Assembly (NCBI GenBank): GCA_009773995.1 | Contig: VSMY01000021.1 | Span: 1-27,305, forward strand | Length of the DNA: 27,305 bases | Source of the DNA: Oscillibacter sp. | GTDB taxonomy: Bacteria; Bacillota; Clostridia; Oscillospirales; Oscillospiraceae | Reading direction: 5' to 3' | In this document: piece by piece, positions 1 through 8,100 of the stretch | Position numbering within the stretch: position 1 is the first letter of the stretch | Layout: every line of letters begins with the position of its first letter | Notes under the pieces: model-generated | What the model was told of the DNA's origin: nothing | Databases searched by the model: none | The model's input: only the letters and a program-made list of their open reading frames with translations | Made by a program: the position numbers and the translations under genes

Positions 1-1
1 C

Positions 2-79
2 ATCCTGGTGCAGTCCGCTCAGGCCATGCTGGCTCAGGCCAACGCGGTTCCTCAGGGCGTGCTGCAGCTCCTCGGCTGA
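2..79 (+). CDS. Flagellin, C-terminal end (partial)
   Basis: The first 25 codons of the window, read from base 2, end at a TGA and encode a peptide ending QAMLAQANAVPQGVLQLLG. This matches the very conserved C-terminal helix of bacterial flagellins (typically SQAG-AMLAQANQ-PQ-VL-LL-). That helix packs in the D0 core of the filament and is recognised by the flagellar export system. The rest of the gene lies outside the window. A strong terminator follows 47 bases downstream, so this gene ends its transcript and is not part of the catabolic operon that starts at 327. The identification rests on a short but very characteristic motif. Confidence 0.85.
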   Translation: MLVQSAQAMLAQANAVPQGVLQLLG

Positions 80-126
80 TTTGCCATAAGCTGACTCACG
101 CAGCATCCAACCCCCTAAGCGTAAGC

Positions 127-162
127 GGGGCGGGCCTTCGGGCCCGCCCCTTTTCTGTTTTT
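127..162 (+). terminator. Rho-independent terminator after flagellin
   Basis: A perfect 10-bp GC stem (127-136 with 141-150) with a TTCG tetraloop is followed by a T-rich tract (151-162). This is a textbook intrinsic terminator and separates the flagellin transcript from the downstream genes. Confidence 0.93.
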
Positions 163-264
163 GGAGGAGCGCCCGAGGCCGGAGGTTGTTCCAAGGACAG
201 GTATCGGAGAAGGGAGATAGGATGATCTTTAACGAAAATCGTAAGAATCAGAATGAAATCCGAA

Positions 265-293
265 TTGCGGGAGAAAAACCGGTGTGTTAAATT
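265..293 (+). promoter_or_regulatory. Weak candidate promoter for the kinase-aldolase-dehydrogenase operon
   Basis: TTGCGG (265-270) and TAAATT (288-293) are separated by 17 bases and lie about 33 bases before the kinase start, in the only AT-rich part of this gap. Each box matches four of six consensus positions, so an activator would probably be needed. The YesN-like regulator encoded downstream is a natural candidate, but no binding site was identified. Confidence 0.3.
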
Positions 294-326
294 GGTATTG
301 TAAGCTCAGACTAAGGAGGCCATGGG

Positions 327-1223
327 ATGTTAGACTGCTTATTCATCGGCTCCACGACAAAGGACACCCTTCTGATGGTGGATGCCCCGCCGGCATCCGA
401 TCAGCGGATTGCCGCCAGCGCCGCCGTCCACGCCTGCGGGGGCATCGCGTCCGTAGCGGCCTCGGCCTTTCAGAAGCTGGGGGGACGGACCGGCCTGATC
501 ACCGCCGTAGGCGCTCCTTCCGACGTGACGGATTTCATCCGGGCGGACATCGCGGCGAGGGGCCTTCCATACAGCCGGATTGTCGAGATTCCCGGTGCGG
601 ACTCGCCCTTCAGCGCCATCCAGGTGGAACAGGACGGGAAACGGTGCATCACCCACTTCGGCGGCTGCATCCGCCGCCTGACCCTGGACATGCTGGACAA
701 GCGTGCCCTCCAGGACGCCGCCATGATCCATCTGGGCGGGCTGGAGGACCACTTCTGCGGGGAGCTGGCCAAGTACTGCCGGGAGCATACAAAAGCGCTG
801 ATCTCCGTGGACGGAGGCAACCTCTCCCGGGAGGCGACCGAAGCGCTGCTGCCCTATACGGACGTCTTCATCCCCGATGACAAGACCGTGGCCAGGACCC
901 TGGGCCTCTCACCGGAGGACGCCTGCCGTCATTACGCCGGAAAGGGTGTAAAAACAACCTGTATCACCCTGGGAGACGCGGGGGCCGTCGCCTATCAGGA
1001 AGGCCGTTTTTACCGCGCGCCGCCAGTGAGCGTTTCCGTGGTGGATACCACCGGGGCGGGGGACAATTTCCACGGGGCCTTTCTGTACTGCCTGACCCGA
1101 AGGTGGGATATGGAGAAGACCTTGCGGTTCTGCAATGCCTTCGCGGGCCTGAGCTGCCGGGGCTTGGGCGGCATTGCAGCGGAGCCGGGGCTGGAAGAGA
1201 CCTTGCGGAAAATGGAGGAATGA
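327..1223 (+). CDS. PfkB-family carbohydrate kinase
   Basis: This 298-residue cytoplasmic kinase transfers phosphate from ATP to a sugar or sugar derivative. The PfkB signature DTTGAGD (residues 240-246, catalytic base D246) continues into NFHGAF, and an N-terminal glycine-rich stretch GGIASVAASAF (about residues 33-43) fits the substrate-binding region. Length is normal for ribokinase/fructokinase-type enzymes. The ATG at 327 follows the strong ribosome binding site AAGGAGG; an ATG five bases upstream runs into a stop at once. It is the first gene of a tight operon with an aldolase 3 bases downstream and an alcohol dehydrogenase, which suggests phosphorylation of a ketose or sugar acid before aldol cleavage. 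The PfkB family covers many substrates (fructose, tagatose-6-P, 2-keto-3-deoxygluconate, nucleosides), so the substrate is not assigned. Confidence 0.88.
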   Translation: MLDCLFIGSTTKDTLLMVDAPPASDQRIAASAAVHACGGIASVAASAFQKLGGRTGLITAVGAPSDVTDFIRADIAARGLPYSRIVEIPGADSPFSAIQVEQDGKRCITHFGGCIRRLTLDMLDKRALQDAAMIHLGGLEDHFCGELAKYCREHTKALISVDGGNLSREATEALLPYTDVFIPDDKTVARTLGLSPEDACRHYAGKGVKTTCITLGDAGAVAYQEGRFYRAPPVSVSVVDTTGAGDNFHGAFLYCLTRRWDMEKTLRFCNAFAGLSCRGLGGIAAEPGLEETLRKMEE

Positions 1224-1226
1224 CAC

Positions 1227-2057
1227 ATGGCGCTGGCTACTTTACGGGAAGTGCTGGAAATCGCCCGGCGGACCAACACGGCGATTCCGGGCTTCAACAT
1301 CGACAACATTGAGATTTCGGAGGCCATTATGGAGGCGGCCGAGGAAGAGAACTGCCCGGTGATCCTGACCATCGGCCAGGGGGCTATCAACGCCGGGGGG
1401 CTGCGGCACCTGCCGGATGTGGTGCGCCGGATCGGGGAGAGCAGCTTCGTCCCCGTGGTGATGCACCTGGACCACGGAATCAGCTATGAACAGACCGTCG
1501 TCTGCCTGCGGGCGGGCTTTACCTCCGTCATGTTCGACGGGTCCCACCGCCCCTTTGAGGAAAACGTCCGGGAGAGCGCCGCCGTAGTGCGGGCGGCCCA
1601 TGCCGTGGGCGTCTCCGTGGAGTGCGAGCTGGGGGCCATCTCCGGCGTGGAGGACGGCATCTCCCACGCCGGGACCAATCTGGTGGACCTGGATGAGGTC
1701 AGGCGGTTCATAGAGACCGTGGACTGCGACGCTTTGGCCATAGGAATCGGCAACGCCCACGGCATTTACAAGGGGACGCCCAATCTGGACTTCGACCGGC
1801 TGGCTGCCTGCCGGGATCTGGGCGCGCCGCCGCTGGTGCTGCACGGCGGATCCGGCATTCCCAAGGACATGATACAAAAGGCCATCCGCTTGGGCATCCG
1901 GAAGATCAATGTCGCAACGGAGGTGCGTCTGGCCTTCATGAGCAGCCTGGAATCCACCGTGGGAAGCCGGGATATCTATGCCATGTACGCCGCGGCAAAA
2001 AACGCCGTGCGGGCCCTGGCCAGGGAAAAAATCAGAATGTTTCAGAATAGGGAGTGA
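1227..2057 (+). CDS. Class II (zinc-dependent) fructose/tagatose-bisphosphate aldolase family protein
   Basis: This 276-residue protein belongs to the class II aldolases, which cleave a ketose phosphate into dihydroxyacetone phosphate and an aldehyde using a divalent metal. HLDHG (80-84) gives the catalytic aspartate D82 and zinc ligand H83. NAHG supplies H178 and LHGGSG supplies H206, the other two zinc ligands, and GGSG plus NVATEVR (228-234) form the phosphate site. This spacing closely matches tagatose-bisphosphate aldolases of the GatY/KbaY type. GSHRPFEENV (105-114) is another family hallmark. Translation starts at ATG 1227 after GGAGGA. The next gene overlaps or abuts its stop, so the two are translationally linked. 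It could act on fructose-1,6-, tagatose-1,6-bisphosphate or a deoxy sugar acid phosphate such as the IolJ substrate; the sequence does not decide. Confidence 0.9.
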   Translation: MALATLREVLEIARRTNTAIPGFNIDNIEISEAIMEAAEEENCPVILTIGQGAINAGGLRHLPDVVRRIGESSFVPVVMHLDHGISYEQTVVCLRAGFTSVMFDGSHRPFEENVRESAAVVRAAHAVGVSVECELGAISGVEDGISHAGTNLVDLDEVRRFIETVDCDALAIGIGNAHGIYKGTPNLDFDRLAACRDLGAPPLVLHGGSGIPKDMIQKAIRLGIRKINVATEVRLAFMSSLESTVGSRDIYAMYAAAKNAVRALAREKIRMFQNRE

Positions 2058-2062
2058 GCGGA

Positions 2063-3106
2063 ATGGAGTACATGAAAGCTATCGCGGTTATGGGCCCGGG
2101 GGACGTCCGTCTGGTGGACGACGTGCCGAAGCCTGTCCTAGGGGATTATGAGGCTCTTGTCAGGGTACACGCCTGTGGTTTCTGCAATGGCACCGACATG
2201 CAGATCATCCAGGGTACAGGCGGCGATCTGGGAAACAGCGTTAGCCTTTACCCCACCGTGCTGGGGCACGAGGGCGCCGGAGAGGTAATCGCCGTGGGTC
2301 GGAAGGTCCGCCACATCCGCGTGGGGGAGCGGTGGATTCACCCCAATCTCTATCCCGACGTGGGGAACGGGTACAAGAAAACCCACGGCAGCATGGCGCA
2401 GTTCGGCATGGTGAGCGACAACCAGGCCATGCTGGAGGACGGCTTCTCCGAGAAGGACTTCCCCTGGGTCAAGCAGCACCGCTTCCCTGAGACCATGAGC
2501 TATGTGGACGCGGGCGTCCTGCTTTCTTTGGCGGAGAGCCACTCCGCTGCCGTCAATTTCGGCGTAAAGGAGGGCACGGAGGTGCTGATCTACGGCTCCG
2601 GCCCCATGGGGATGTCCCTCTCCCTGTTCTGCGGTCTGCTGGGCGGGCACGTCACCCAGATCGATAAAATCCAGGAGCGCCTGGACATGTCCAGGCGGAT
2701 CGCCGGGACGGAGTTCACCATCAACTCCTCCACAGAGGACGTGGACGCGGTGTTGAACGGGAAAAAATTTGACGTGGCCATCGATATTGTGGGCTTCACC
2801 GACATCATTTACGAGGCCAGCCGCCACCTGAAACCCGGCGGAAAGGTGGGATCCATGGGCGTCCTGCGAAACGACGATCTGTTGGTGGACACCAGCCGCC
2901 TCCAGGACAATACCTCCCTCCACATGCTGAATTTCCCCTACGGGGAGTACGCCATCATGGACGAGACCCTAGCGCTGATCCAGGCGGGTAAGGTCAACCC
3001 CAAGGACTTCTACTCCCACGTCCTGCCCTACGGCCGGATCCGGGAGGCCATGGAGCTGGTACGAGGTAAGCAGGCCCTTAAGGTCATCCTGACCATAGAG
3101 GACTGA
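2063..3106 (+). CDS. Zinc-type medium-chain alcohol/polyol dehydrogenase
   Basis: This 347-residue enzyme of the medium-chain dehydrogenase/reductase family oxidises an alcohol or polyol with NAD(P). The catalytic zinc site is visible as C38 in HACGFCNGTD and GHE (H69, E70), and the Rossmann loop GSGPMG is at 178-183. The usual four-cysteine lobe that binds a structural zinc, expected at about residues 90-115, is absent. The ATG at 2063 is chosen because AGGGAG (2049-2054) lies 8 bases upstream. A GTG at 2054 is in frame and overlaps the aldolase stop, but would sit on that ribosome binding site; the ATG at 2072 is too far away. In context it probably makes the ketose that the kinase and aldolase then use. 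Substrates of this family cannot be inferred from motifs alone. Confidence 0.87.
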   Translation: MEYMKAIAVMGPGDVRLVDDVPKPVLGDYEALVRVHACGFCNGTDMQIIQGTGGDLGNSVSLYPTVLGHEGAGEVIAVGRKVRHIRVGERWIHPNLYPDVGNGYKKTHGSMAQFGMVSDNQAMLEDGFSEKDFPWVKQHRFPETMSYVDAGVLLSLAESHSAAVNFGVKEGTEVLIYGSGPMGMSLSLFCGLLGGHVTQIDKIQERLDMSRRIAGTEFTINSSTEDVDAVLNGKKFDVAIDIVGFTDIIYEASRHLKPGGKVGSMGVLRNDDLLVDTSRLQDNTSLHMLNFPYGEYAIMDETLALIQAGKVNPKDFYSHVLPYGRIREAMELVRGKQALKVILTIED

Positions 3107-3237
3107 CGGCGGGGCCTGGTGCGTTTGCCCGATCCGGCAAAAAACGCCGCAGCGTTTTGGACAACGTATGCGCGGATTTTTATGAACAGCTTTAAATATT
3201 TACGATCTTATAAATTTGAAATGGAATCTTAATAATT

Positions 3238-3265
3238 TTGATTTTCCCGGGACAGAAGATATGGT
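3238..3265 (+). promoter_or_regulatory. Candidate sigma-A promoter for the ABC transporter operon
   Basis: TTGATT (3238-3243) and TATGGT (3260-3265) are 16 bases apart, about 51 bases before the binding-protein start, in a clearly AT-rich stretch. Another TTGAAA at 3216 has no good -10 partner. A short inverted repeat AAAACGC-CGCA-GCGTTTT (3141-3158) lies about 90 bases upstream and could be an operator or a weak end-of-gene hairpin. Confidence 0.45.
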
Positions 3266-3316
3266 AAAACCATAGACAGAAAACCTCCGCAGAAAACGGA
3301 AGAAAAGGAGTACATC

Positions 3317-4498
3317 ATGAAAAAAAACATTTGTCTCGCACTTTCCCTGGTCCTGCTCATAACGCTCCTGGCGGGCTGTGGTTCCAAACCAAGTACCGGC
3401 GGCGACAGCGGAGCGTCCTCTGACAACGGCGGAGGCGGCGGAACCATCAAAATCGGCTACTTCGGGCCCCTTACCGGCGGCACAGCCCAGGCGGGACAGG
3501 CGGCGCTGAACGGTGCGCAGATTGCGGTCAACCAGCTGAACGAAACGGGCGGCGTACTGGGCCGCCAGCTGGAGATCGTCTCCTATGACGACAAGTCCTC
3601 CCCCGAGGAGGCCGTGAAGGCGGCCACCAAACTGGTGCAGGTGGACAAGGTCAATGCCATTTTCGGCTCCCTCCATTCCGCCAACGTGCAGGCGGCGGGC
3701 CCCGTGATCGAGGAATCTAAGACCATCTGCGTGGCTGGCGGCACCTCTCCCACCTGGCTGGAGCAGGGTTACACCTATCTGTTCCGCTCCATCTCCAACA
3801 GCTCCGTTTCCGCCAAGCAGCTGGCGAAGTACGCCGATTCCCAGAATCTGCGGAAGATCGCCCTGTTCACCAGCAACAGCGAGTATGGTACCTCCGGCTC
3901 GGACGCATTCCGGGATGCCTGCGCGGGCTATGACATCGAATTCGTGGCCAGCGAGACTATGACTGACGGCGACCGGGACTTCACCGGCCAGTTCGCCAAG
4001 ATCAACGCCGCGGCTCCCGACGCCGTGTTTGTCTGGTGCTTGGGCGACGACCTGGGCGCTGTGACCAAGCAGCTGCGTCAGTCCGGCTTCGACGGCCCCA
4101 TCCTAGGCTCTGAAAGCTACACCCTGCCGGAGATTCTGGAGAACGCCGGGGACACCGCCAACGGAGTGGCCTTCGCGGCGCAGTACATTGTCTACAGCGA
4201 CCCCAATGACGCCGAAGACGAGCTGATGAAAAATTTCCTGGAGCGCTATATCGCCGAGTTCGGCGGTTCCCCGGAGTCCGACAATGCCTTCCGCGCCTAT
4301 GACGGTGTCATGATGATTGCCGAGGCTATGGAGAACTCCCAATCCGACAGCGGCGAAGCCCTCCGGGATGCCTACAACAATATCGACGGACATGTGGGCC
4401 TCGCGGGTACTTTCTCCTATGTGGGCAAAAACGGCGAAGGAATCGAGTCCATGCGGATTTTCCAGATTGAGGACGGCAAATATATCGAGGCGCAGTGA
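3317..4498 (+). CDS. ABC transporter substrate-binding lipoprotein, Liv/HAAT type
   Basis: This 393-residue extracellular lipoprotein has a signal peptide (KK followed by a hydrophobic core) ending in the lipobox LAGC, with C21 as the lipidated cysteine. A Gly/Ser-rich linker to about residue 42 leads into the mature fold, which begins KIGYFGPLTGGTAQAGQAA, the characteristic start of the type I periplasmic-binding fold of LivJ/LivK proteins. GGVLGRQLEIVSYDDKSSPEEAV is also typical. It captures the ligand for the permeases and ATPases encoded directly downstream. Related proteins bind branched-chain amino acids, amides, urea or other small molecules, so amino acid specificity should not be assumed here, especially beside sugar-type catabolic genes. 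The gene has its own candidate promoter and is followed by a hairpin before the first permease gene. Confidence 0.92.
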   Translation: MKKNICLALSLVLLITLLAGCGSKPSTGGDSGASSDNGGGGGTIKIGYFGPLTGGTAQAGQAALNGAQIAVNQLNETGGVLGRQLEIVSYDDKSSPEEAVKAATKLVQVDKVNAIFGSLHSANVQAAGPVIEESKTICVAGGTSPTWLEQGYTYLFRSISNSSVSAKQLAKYADSQNLRKIALFTSNSEYGTSGSDAFRDACAGYDIEFVASETMTDGDRDFTGQFAKINAAAPDAVFVWCLGDDLGAVTKQLRQSGFDGPILGSESYTLPEILENAGDTANGVAFAAQYIVYSDPNDAEDELMKNFLERYIAEFGGSPESDNAFRAYDGVMMIAEAMENSQSDSGEALRDAYNNIDGHVGLAGTFSYVGKNGEGIESMRIFQIEDGKYIEAQ

Positions 4499-4503
4499 TC
4501 CCC

Positions 4504-4533
4504 AAGCGGTCGGGCCGAAAGACCCGGCCGCTT
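4504..4533 (+). other. Intercistronic hairpin between binding protein and permease genes
   Basis: An 11-base-pair stem (4504-4514 with 4523-4533, one G-T pair) closes an 8-base loop only 5 bases after the binding-protein stop. The following bases are only weakly T-rich. Such hairpins commonly protect the upstream message or partly stop transcription, so that binding protein is made in excess over the membrane subunits. That role is inferred from position. Confidence 0.6.
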
Positions 4534-4567
4534 TCCATCAAACCCATCTTAGAAGAGGAGAAATATT

Positions 4568-5434
4568 ATGTTTGGACAGCTTCTTGTAGGCGGGATTGCC
4601 GTGGGCTGTATTTACGCGCTGATTGGCCTGGGCTACAGCCTGATCTACAGCGCCTCGGCTTTGATGTCCTTTGTGCAGGGCGAGATCTTCATGCTGGGCG
4701 CGTATGTCGCTTATACCATTTACGTCAGCTTTCAGGTTCCCTTTGTCCTGGCGGTGCTGCTGGCGATCCTGATTATGTTCGGCTTCGGCATCGTGCTGCA
4801 AAGGGGCATGATCAGTCCGCTGCTGAAGCGGGGGGCGCAACAGATTCAAATTGTGCTGGCTACTATCGGCCTTTCCATTTTCCTAAAAAACTTCGCCATG
4901 ATTGTATGGGGCTCCGACGTGAAGAACTTCCCCTCCGCCCTGGGGGAGGCGCCTGTCCGCGCGGCGGGCATCTCCATCTCTCCGCAGCAGATCGCCATTG
5001 TGATTACCACCTTCGTGTGTATGATCGCCCTCCATTTCTTCATGAGCCGGACCAAACTGGGCACCAGCCTCCGCGCGGCGGCGCAGGACCCCATGGCCGC
5101 CGGGGTGGTGGGCATCAACGTCCCCCTGACGGTGGGCGTCGCGTGGGCCCTGGCGGCGGCGCTCTCCGCCGTGGCGGGCATCCTGCTGGCGCCTATTTAC
5201 GGCGTGTATCCCAAAATGGGCGCCATCCTCTCCACCAAGGGTTTTGCCGCCGCGGTGCTGGGGGGCTATGGCAATATGTACGGCGCCATTATCGGCGGCT
5301 TGATCTTCGGCGTGGTGGAGACCATGGCTGCCGGGTACATCTCCTCGTCCTTTAAGGACATCATCTCCTTCGGCGTGCTGATTCTCGTCCTCTTCGTGAT
5401 GCCCCATGGCATTCTGAAGGTGAAAGCGGACTGA
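4568..5434 (+). CDS. Branched-chain amino acid-type ABC transporter permease, LivH family
   Basis: This 288-residue, strongly hydrophobic inner-membrane protein has the LivH layout. The N-terminus MFGQLLVGGIAVGCIYALIG is followed by GYSLIYSASALMSFVQGEIFMLGAY, matching the family's NFAHGE motif region. Repeated hydrophobic segments number about eight. GTSLRAAAQDPMAAGVVGINV (about residues 165-185) is the cytoplasmic loop that contacts the ATPase. The ATG at 4568 is preceded by AGAGGAG. It forms the translocation channel together with the LivM-type protein encoded 16 bases downstream. The family assignment is firm; the cargo is unknown. Confidence 0.92.
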   Translation: MFGQLLVGGIAVGCIYALIGLGYSLIYSASALMSFVQGEIFMLGAYVAYTIYVSFQVPFVLAVLLAILIMFGFGIVLQRGMISPLLKRGAQQIQIVLATIGLSIFLKNFAMIVWGSDVKNFPSALGEAPVRAAGISISPQQIAIVITTFVCMIALHFFMSRTKLGTSLRAAAQDPMAAGVVGINVPLTVGVAWALAAALSAVAGILLAPIYGVYPKMGAILSTKGFAAAVLGGYGNMYGAIIGGLIFGVVETMAAGYISSSFKDIISFGVLILVLFVMPHGILKVKAD

Positions 5435-5450
5435 AAGGGGGATATGGACT

Positions 5451-6473
5451 GTGAATCAAATCATGACAATCGCGGCCAACAGAAGGTTCCAGAAAATCGC
5501 CGCGCTGGCGGTGGTGGCGTGTACGCTGCTGTATCCCGTCCTGTTCCCGGACCAGACATATATGCACCTGATCATTTGCACCCTGGGCATCTACATCATC
5601 GTCAACACGGGCTTTGACGTTCTCTTCGGCTACTCCGGGCAGATCTCCTTGGGCCAGGCGGGCTTTTACGCCATCGGCGCTTACTTCAGCGCCATATTCA
5701 GCAAGACCGGAATCCCGGTTCTGCTCTCCATGCTGCTGGCGGCGGCCATCGCCGCCCTGGTGGGTTTCTTCCTGGCGATTCCCTGTTCCAAGCTGGTCCA
5801 CCACTTTCTCTCCATCGTGACCATCGGCTTTGGGGAGATCATCCGTCTGCTGGCGCTGAACGGGCCGGTCAGGCTCACCGGCGGCGCCAACGGAATCGGC
5901 GGCATACCGGCGGTGAACCTCTTTGGGTTCCAGCTGACCAGCAAGGCCGCGTATTTGTATTTCGTGGTGGCGCTGGTGCTGCTGGCGCTGTTTGTCAAGC
6001 AGCGCATCGTGGACTCCCGGGTGGGACGGGCCATGATCGCCATTAAGTGCAACCCGGACGCCAGCGAAGCATTCGGCATGAAGCTCTCCAAGTACAAGTC
6101 CATGGCTTTCACCACGGCGGCGTTCTATGCGGGAATCGGCGGGGCCCTGTACGCCCACCTGGTGCGCTTTATCAGCCCGGAGTCCTTCTCCGCCGACCAG
6201 TCCTCCATGTTCCTGGTGATGATCCTGGTGGGGGGCATGGGCACCTTCTGCGGGCCCATCATCGGGTCGGTAATCATTATTTTTGTCACAGAGGTATTGC
6301 AGCAGTTCGGACAATACCAGATGCTGATTTACGGCGCGCTGATCATTTTTGTGCTTTTCTTTATGCCCACGGGTATCGCCGGCACCGTCCGTAAGCGCTA
6401 CTATCATCTGTTGAACCGGCTTCCCGCCCGCCCCGAAGCGGAACGGAACGGGGACGCTGCGCAGGAGGGCTGA
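5451..6473 (+). CDS. Branched-chain amino acid-type ABC transporter permease, LivM family
   Basis: This 340-residue membrane protein is the partner permease. It carries the LivM hallmark GYSGQISLGQAGFYAIGAY (about residues 63-81) and a cytoplasmic coupling loop with the EAFGMKLSKYKSMAF stretch (about 205-219). Several hydrophobic helices span the protein and the C-terminus is short and charged. The GTG at 5451 is favoured because the AAGGGGGA ribosome binding site lies at the right distance; the next in-frame ATG is at 5463. The gene sits between the LivH and LivG genes and its stop is three bases before the LivG start, so translation is probably coupled. Confidence 0.92.
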   Translation: MNQIMTIAANRRFQKIAALAVVACTLLYPVLFPDQTYMHLIICTLGIYIIVNTGFDVLFGYSGQISLGQAGFYAIGAYFSAIFSKTGIPVLLSMLLAAAIAALVGFFLAIPCSKLVHHFLSIVTIGFGEIIRLLALNGPVRLTGGANGIGGIPAVNLFGFQLTSKAAYLYFVVALVLLALFVKQRIVDSRVGRAMIAIKCNPDASEAFGMKLSKYKSMAFTTAAFYAGIGGALYAHLVRFISPESFSADQSSMFLVMILVGGMGTFCGPIIGSVIIIFVTEVLQQFGQYQMLIYGALIIFVLFFMPTGIAGTVRKRYYHLLNRLPARPEAERNGDAAQEG

Positions 6474-6476
6474 TTG

Positions 6477-7265
6477 ATGGAATTGTTGAAAGTCGACCAT
6501 GTGACCATGCAGTTCGGCGGCCTGAAGGCAATCAACGAACTGAACATGAGCATTGAAAAGGGCGAGATTCACGGGCTCCTGGGGCCCAACGGCTCCGGGA
6601 AGACCACCTGCTTCAACGTCATCAGCGGCGTGTACCAGCCCACCGAGGGCCAGGTCCTGCTGGAGGGACAGAAAATCAACGGCTGGCAGAAGCATCAGAT
6701 CAACGAGCTGGGCATTGCCCGCACCTTCCAGCACATCAGCCTTTTTTCCGCCATGAACGTCCTGGAAAACGTCATGGTGGGTCAGCATTGCCGCACAAAG
6801 GCGGGGATTGCCGCCTCCATCCTCCACACCCGGAGCCAGAGGGCGGAGGAGCGAAAGATGGTGGAGCGGGCCTATGAGCTGCTGGACTTCGTGGGGCTCA
6901 CCAAGCGGGCTGGGGAGCTGGCCTGCAACCTGCCCTATGGCGAGCAGCGGCTTTTGGAGATCGTCCGGGGCCTGGCCAGCCAGCCGAAGCTGCTGATGCT
7001 GGACGAGGCTTCCGCCGGTATGAACTCAGTGGAAAAGGACAACCTAATCCGGATCATACACGCCATCAGCGACCAGGGGATTACCATTTTGATGATCGAA
7101 CACGACATGAAACTGGCCATGAGCCTCTCGGACCAGATCACCGTCCTGGACCACGGGACCAAAATCGCCGAGGGTCTGCCCCAGAGCATTCAGACGAATC
7201 CCCAGGTGATCGAGGCGTATTTGGGCAAAGGAGGTGTGGAACGTGCAAAACATGCTGCAGGTTAA
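6477..7265 (+). CDS. ABC transporter ATP-binding protein, LivG family
   Basis: This 262-residue cytoplasmic ATPase drives the Liv-type transporter. It has Walker A GPNGSGKT (36-43), a signature motif in the degenerate form LPYGEQ (152-157) that is usual for LivG proteins, and Walker B LLMLDE (172-177) followed by ASAGMN. The switch histidine is in MIEHDM. A C-terminal extension ending IEAYLGKGG is the LivG-type tail. The ATG at 6477 lies 7 bases after AGGAGGG; a TTG three bases upstream is in frame but too close to that site. The downstream ATPase gene begins inside its 3' end. Confidence 0.93.
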   Translation: MELLKVDHVTMQFGGLKAINELNMSIEKGEIHGLLGPNGSGKTTCFNVISGVYQPTEGQVLLEGQKINGWQKHQINELGIARTFQHISLFSAMNVLENVMVGQHCRTKAGIAASILHTRSQRAEERKMVERAYELLDFVGLTKRAGELACNLPYGEQRLLEIVRGLASQPKLLMLDEASAGMNSVEKDNLIRIIHAISDQGITILMIEHDMKLAMSLSDQITVLDHGTKIAEGLPQSIQTNPQVIEAYLGKGGVERAKHAAG

Positions 7266-7962
7266 GGATTTGGAACATAAGTATGGCGCCATCCAGTCCC
7301 TGAAGGGCGTCAGCCTGGACGTGAACCAAGGGGAAGTGGTCGCTTTGATCGGCGCCAACGGCGCGGGCAAGACCACGCTGCTGCGCTGCATCTCCGGCAT
7401 TCTGAAGCCCTGCGGCGGGAGCATCCTCTTCGAGGGCTCAAACATTTTTGGCTTGCCGGCCCACAAGGTCTCCAAGCTGGGCGCAGCCCAGGTGCTGGAA
7501 TCCCGCCACGTATTCCCTAAGCTCAGCGTCATGGAAAATATCCAGATGGGCGCGTTTTTGCGGAAGGACGACAAGCAGGCCATCGCCCAGGAGATCGAGG
7601 GCCTTTTTGAAATCTTCCCCAGGCTCAAGGAGCGGGTCGGCCAGCAGGCGGGCACGCTCTCCGGCGGAGAACAGCAGATGCTGGTGATGGTCCGGGCCAT
7701 GATCTCCAATCCCAAGCTCCTGATTCTGGACGAGCCCTCCCTGGGCCTTGCGCCGATTTTCATCGACGAAATCTTCAACATCATCCCACGCCTTCAGCAG
7801 ATGGGCTCCACCATCCTTCTGGTGGAGCAGAACGCCAGTATGGCGCTGGCGGTGGCGGACCGGGGCTACGTAATGGAGACCGGCCGCATTACCCTGACCG
7901 ACACGGGGCGGAATCTCCTGGGCAACGACCAGGTAAGGAAGCTGTACTTAGGCGAGGAATGA
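7243..7962 (+). CDS. ABC transporter ATP-binding protein, LivF family
   Basis: This 239-residue ATPase is the second nucleotide-binding subunit of the transporter. Motifs are Walker A GANGAGKT (37-44), signature LSGGE (139-143) and Walker B LLILDE (159-164), followed by the LivF-typical PSLGLAP. The GTG at 7243 is chosen because a near-perfect AAAGGAGGTG lies upstream, with 8 bases between AGGAGG and the start. An in-frame GTG at 7234 overlaps that site and an ATG at 7252 is too far. It overlaps livG by 23 bases, the usual arrangement for coupled equal expression of the two ATPases. It ends the transporter operon. Confidence 0.92.
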   Translation: MQNMLQVKDLEHKYGAIQSLKGVSLDVNQGEVVALIGANGAGKTTLLRCISGILKPCGGSILFEGSNIFGLPAHKVSKLGAAQVLESRHVFPKLSVMENIQMGAFLRKDDKQAIAQEIEGLFEIFPRLKERVGQQAGTLSGGEQQMLVMVRAMISNPKLLILDEPSLGLAPIFIDEIFNIIPRLQQMGSTILLVEQNASMALAVADRGYVMETGRITLTDTGRNLLGNDQVRKLYLGEE

Positions 7963-8000
7963 CCGGGGGCGCAAGGGCCGCTGGCTTGGATTACAAACCG

Positions 8001-8041
8001 CCGCGTCTGACCCGGCTGGGAACCGGCCGGGTCAGACGCGG
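8001..8041 (+). terminator. Strong hairpin after the transporter operon (probable terminator or attenuator)
   Basis: A perfect 15-bp stem (8001-8015 with 8027-8041) is followed by a moderately T-rich stretch (TTTCCTCTTT). A second smaller hairpin, GCGCCGC-CCTCA-GCGGCGC (8055-8073), follows and ends 27 bases before the sensor kinase start. Because no long T tract follows either stem, read-through into the kinase gene seems likely. Confidence 0.6.
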
Positions 8042-8100
8042 GCATTTCCTCTTTGCGCCGCCCTCAGCGGCGCTTTCGCCATCTCGAAAGGGAGAACACT

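Noticed and set aside
339..788. Long minus-strand reading frame opposite the PfkB kinase gene
   Set aside because: It is the antisense shadow of a clear kinase gene in GC-rich DNA, has no ribosome binding site and resembles no family.
3141..3158. Inverted repeat AAAACGC-CGCA-GCGTTTT as a terminator of the dehydrogenase operon
   Set aside because: The stem is only 7 bp, partly A-T pairs, and has no T tract. It is mentioned with the promoter but not called a terminator.
5361..6827. 488-codon minus-strand reading frame opposite livM and livG
   Set aside because: Composition is rich in His, Gly, Gln and Asp as expected of antisense frames in GC-rich genes, and both plus-strand genes have strong family motifs.
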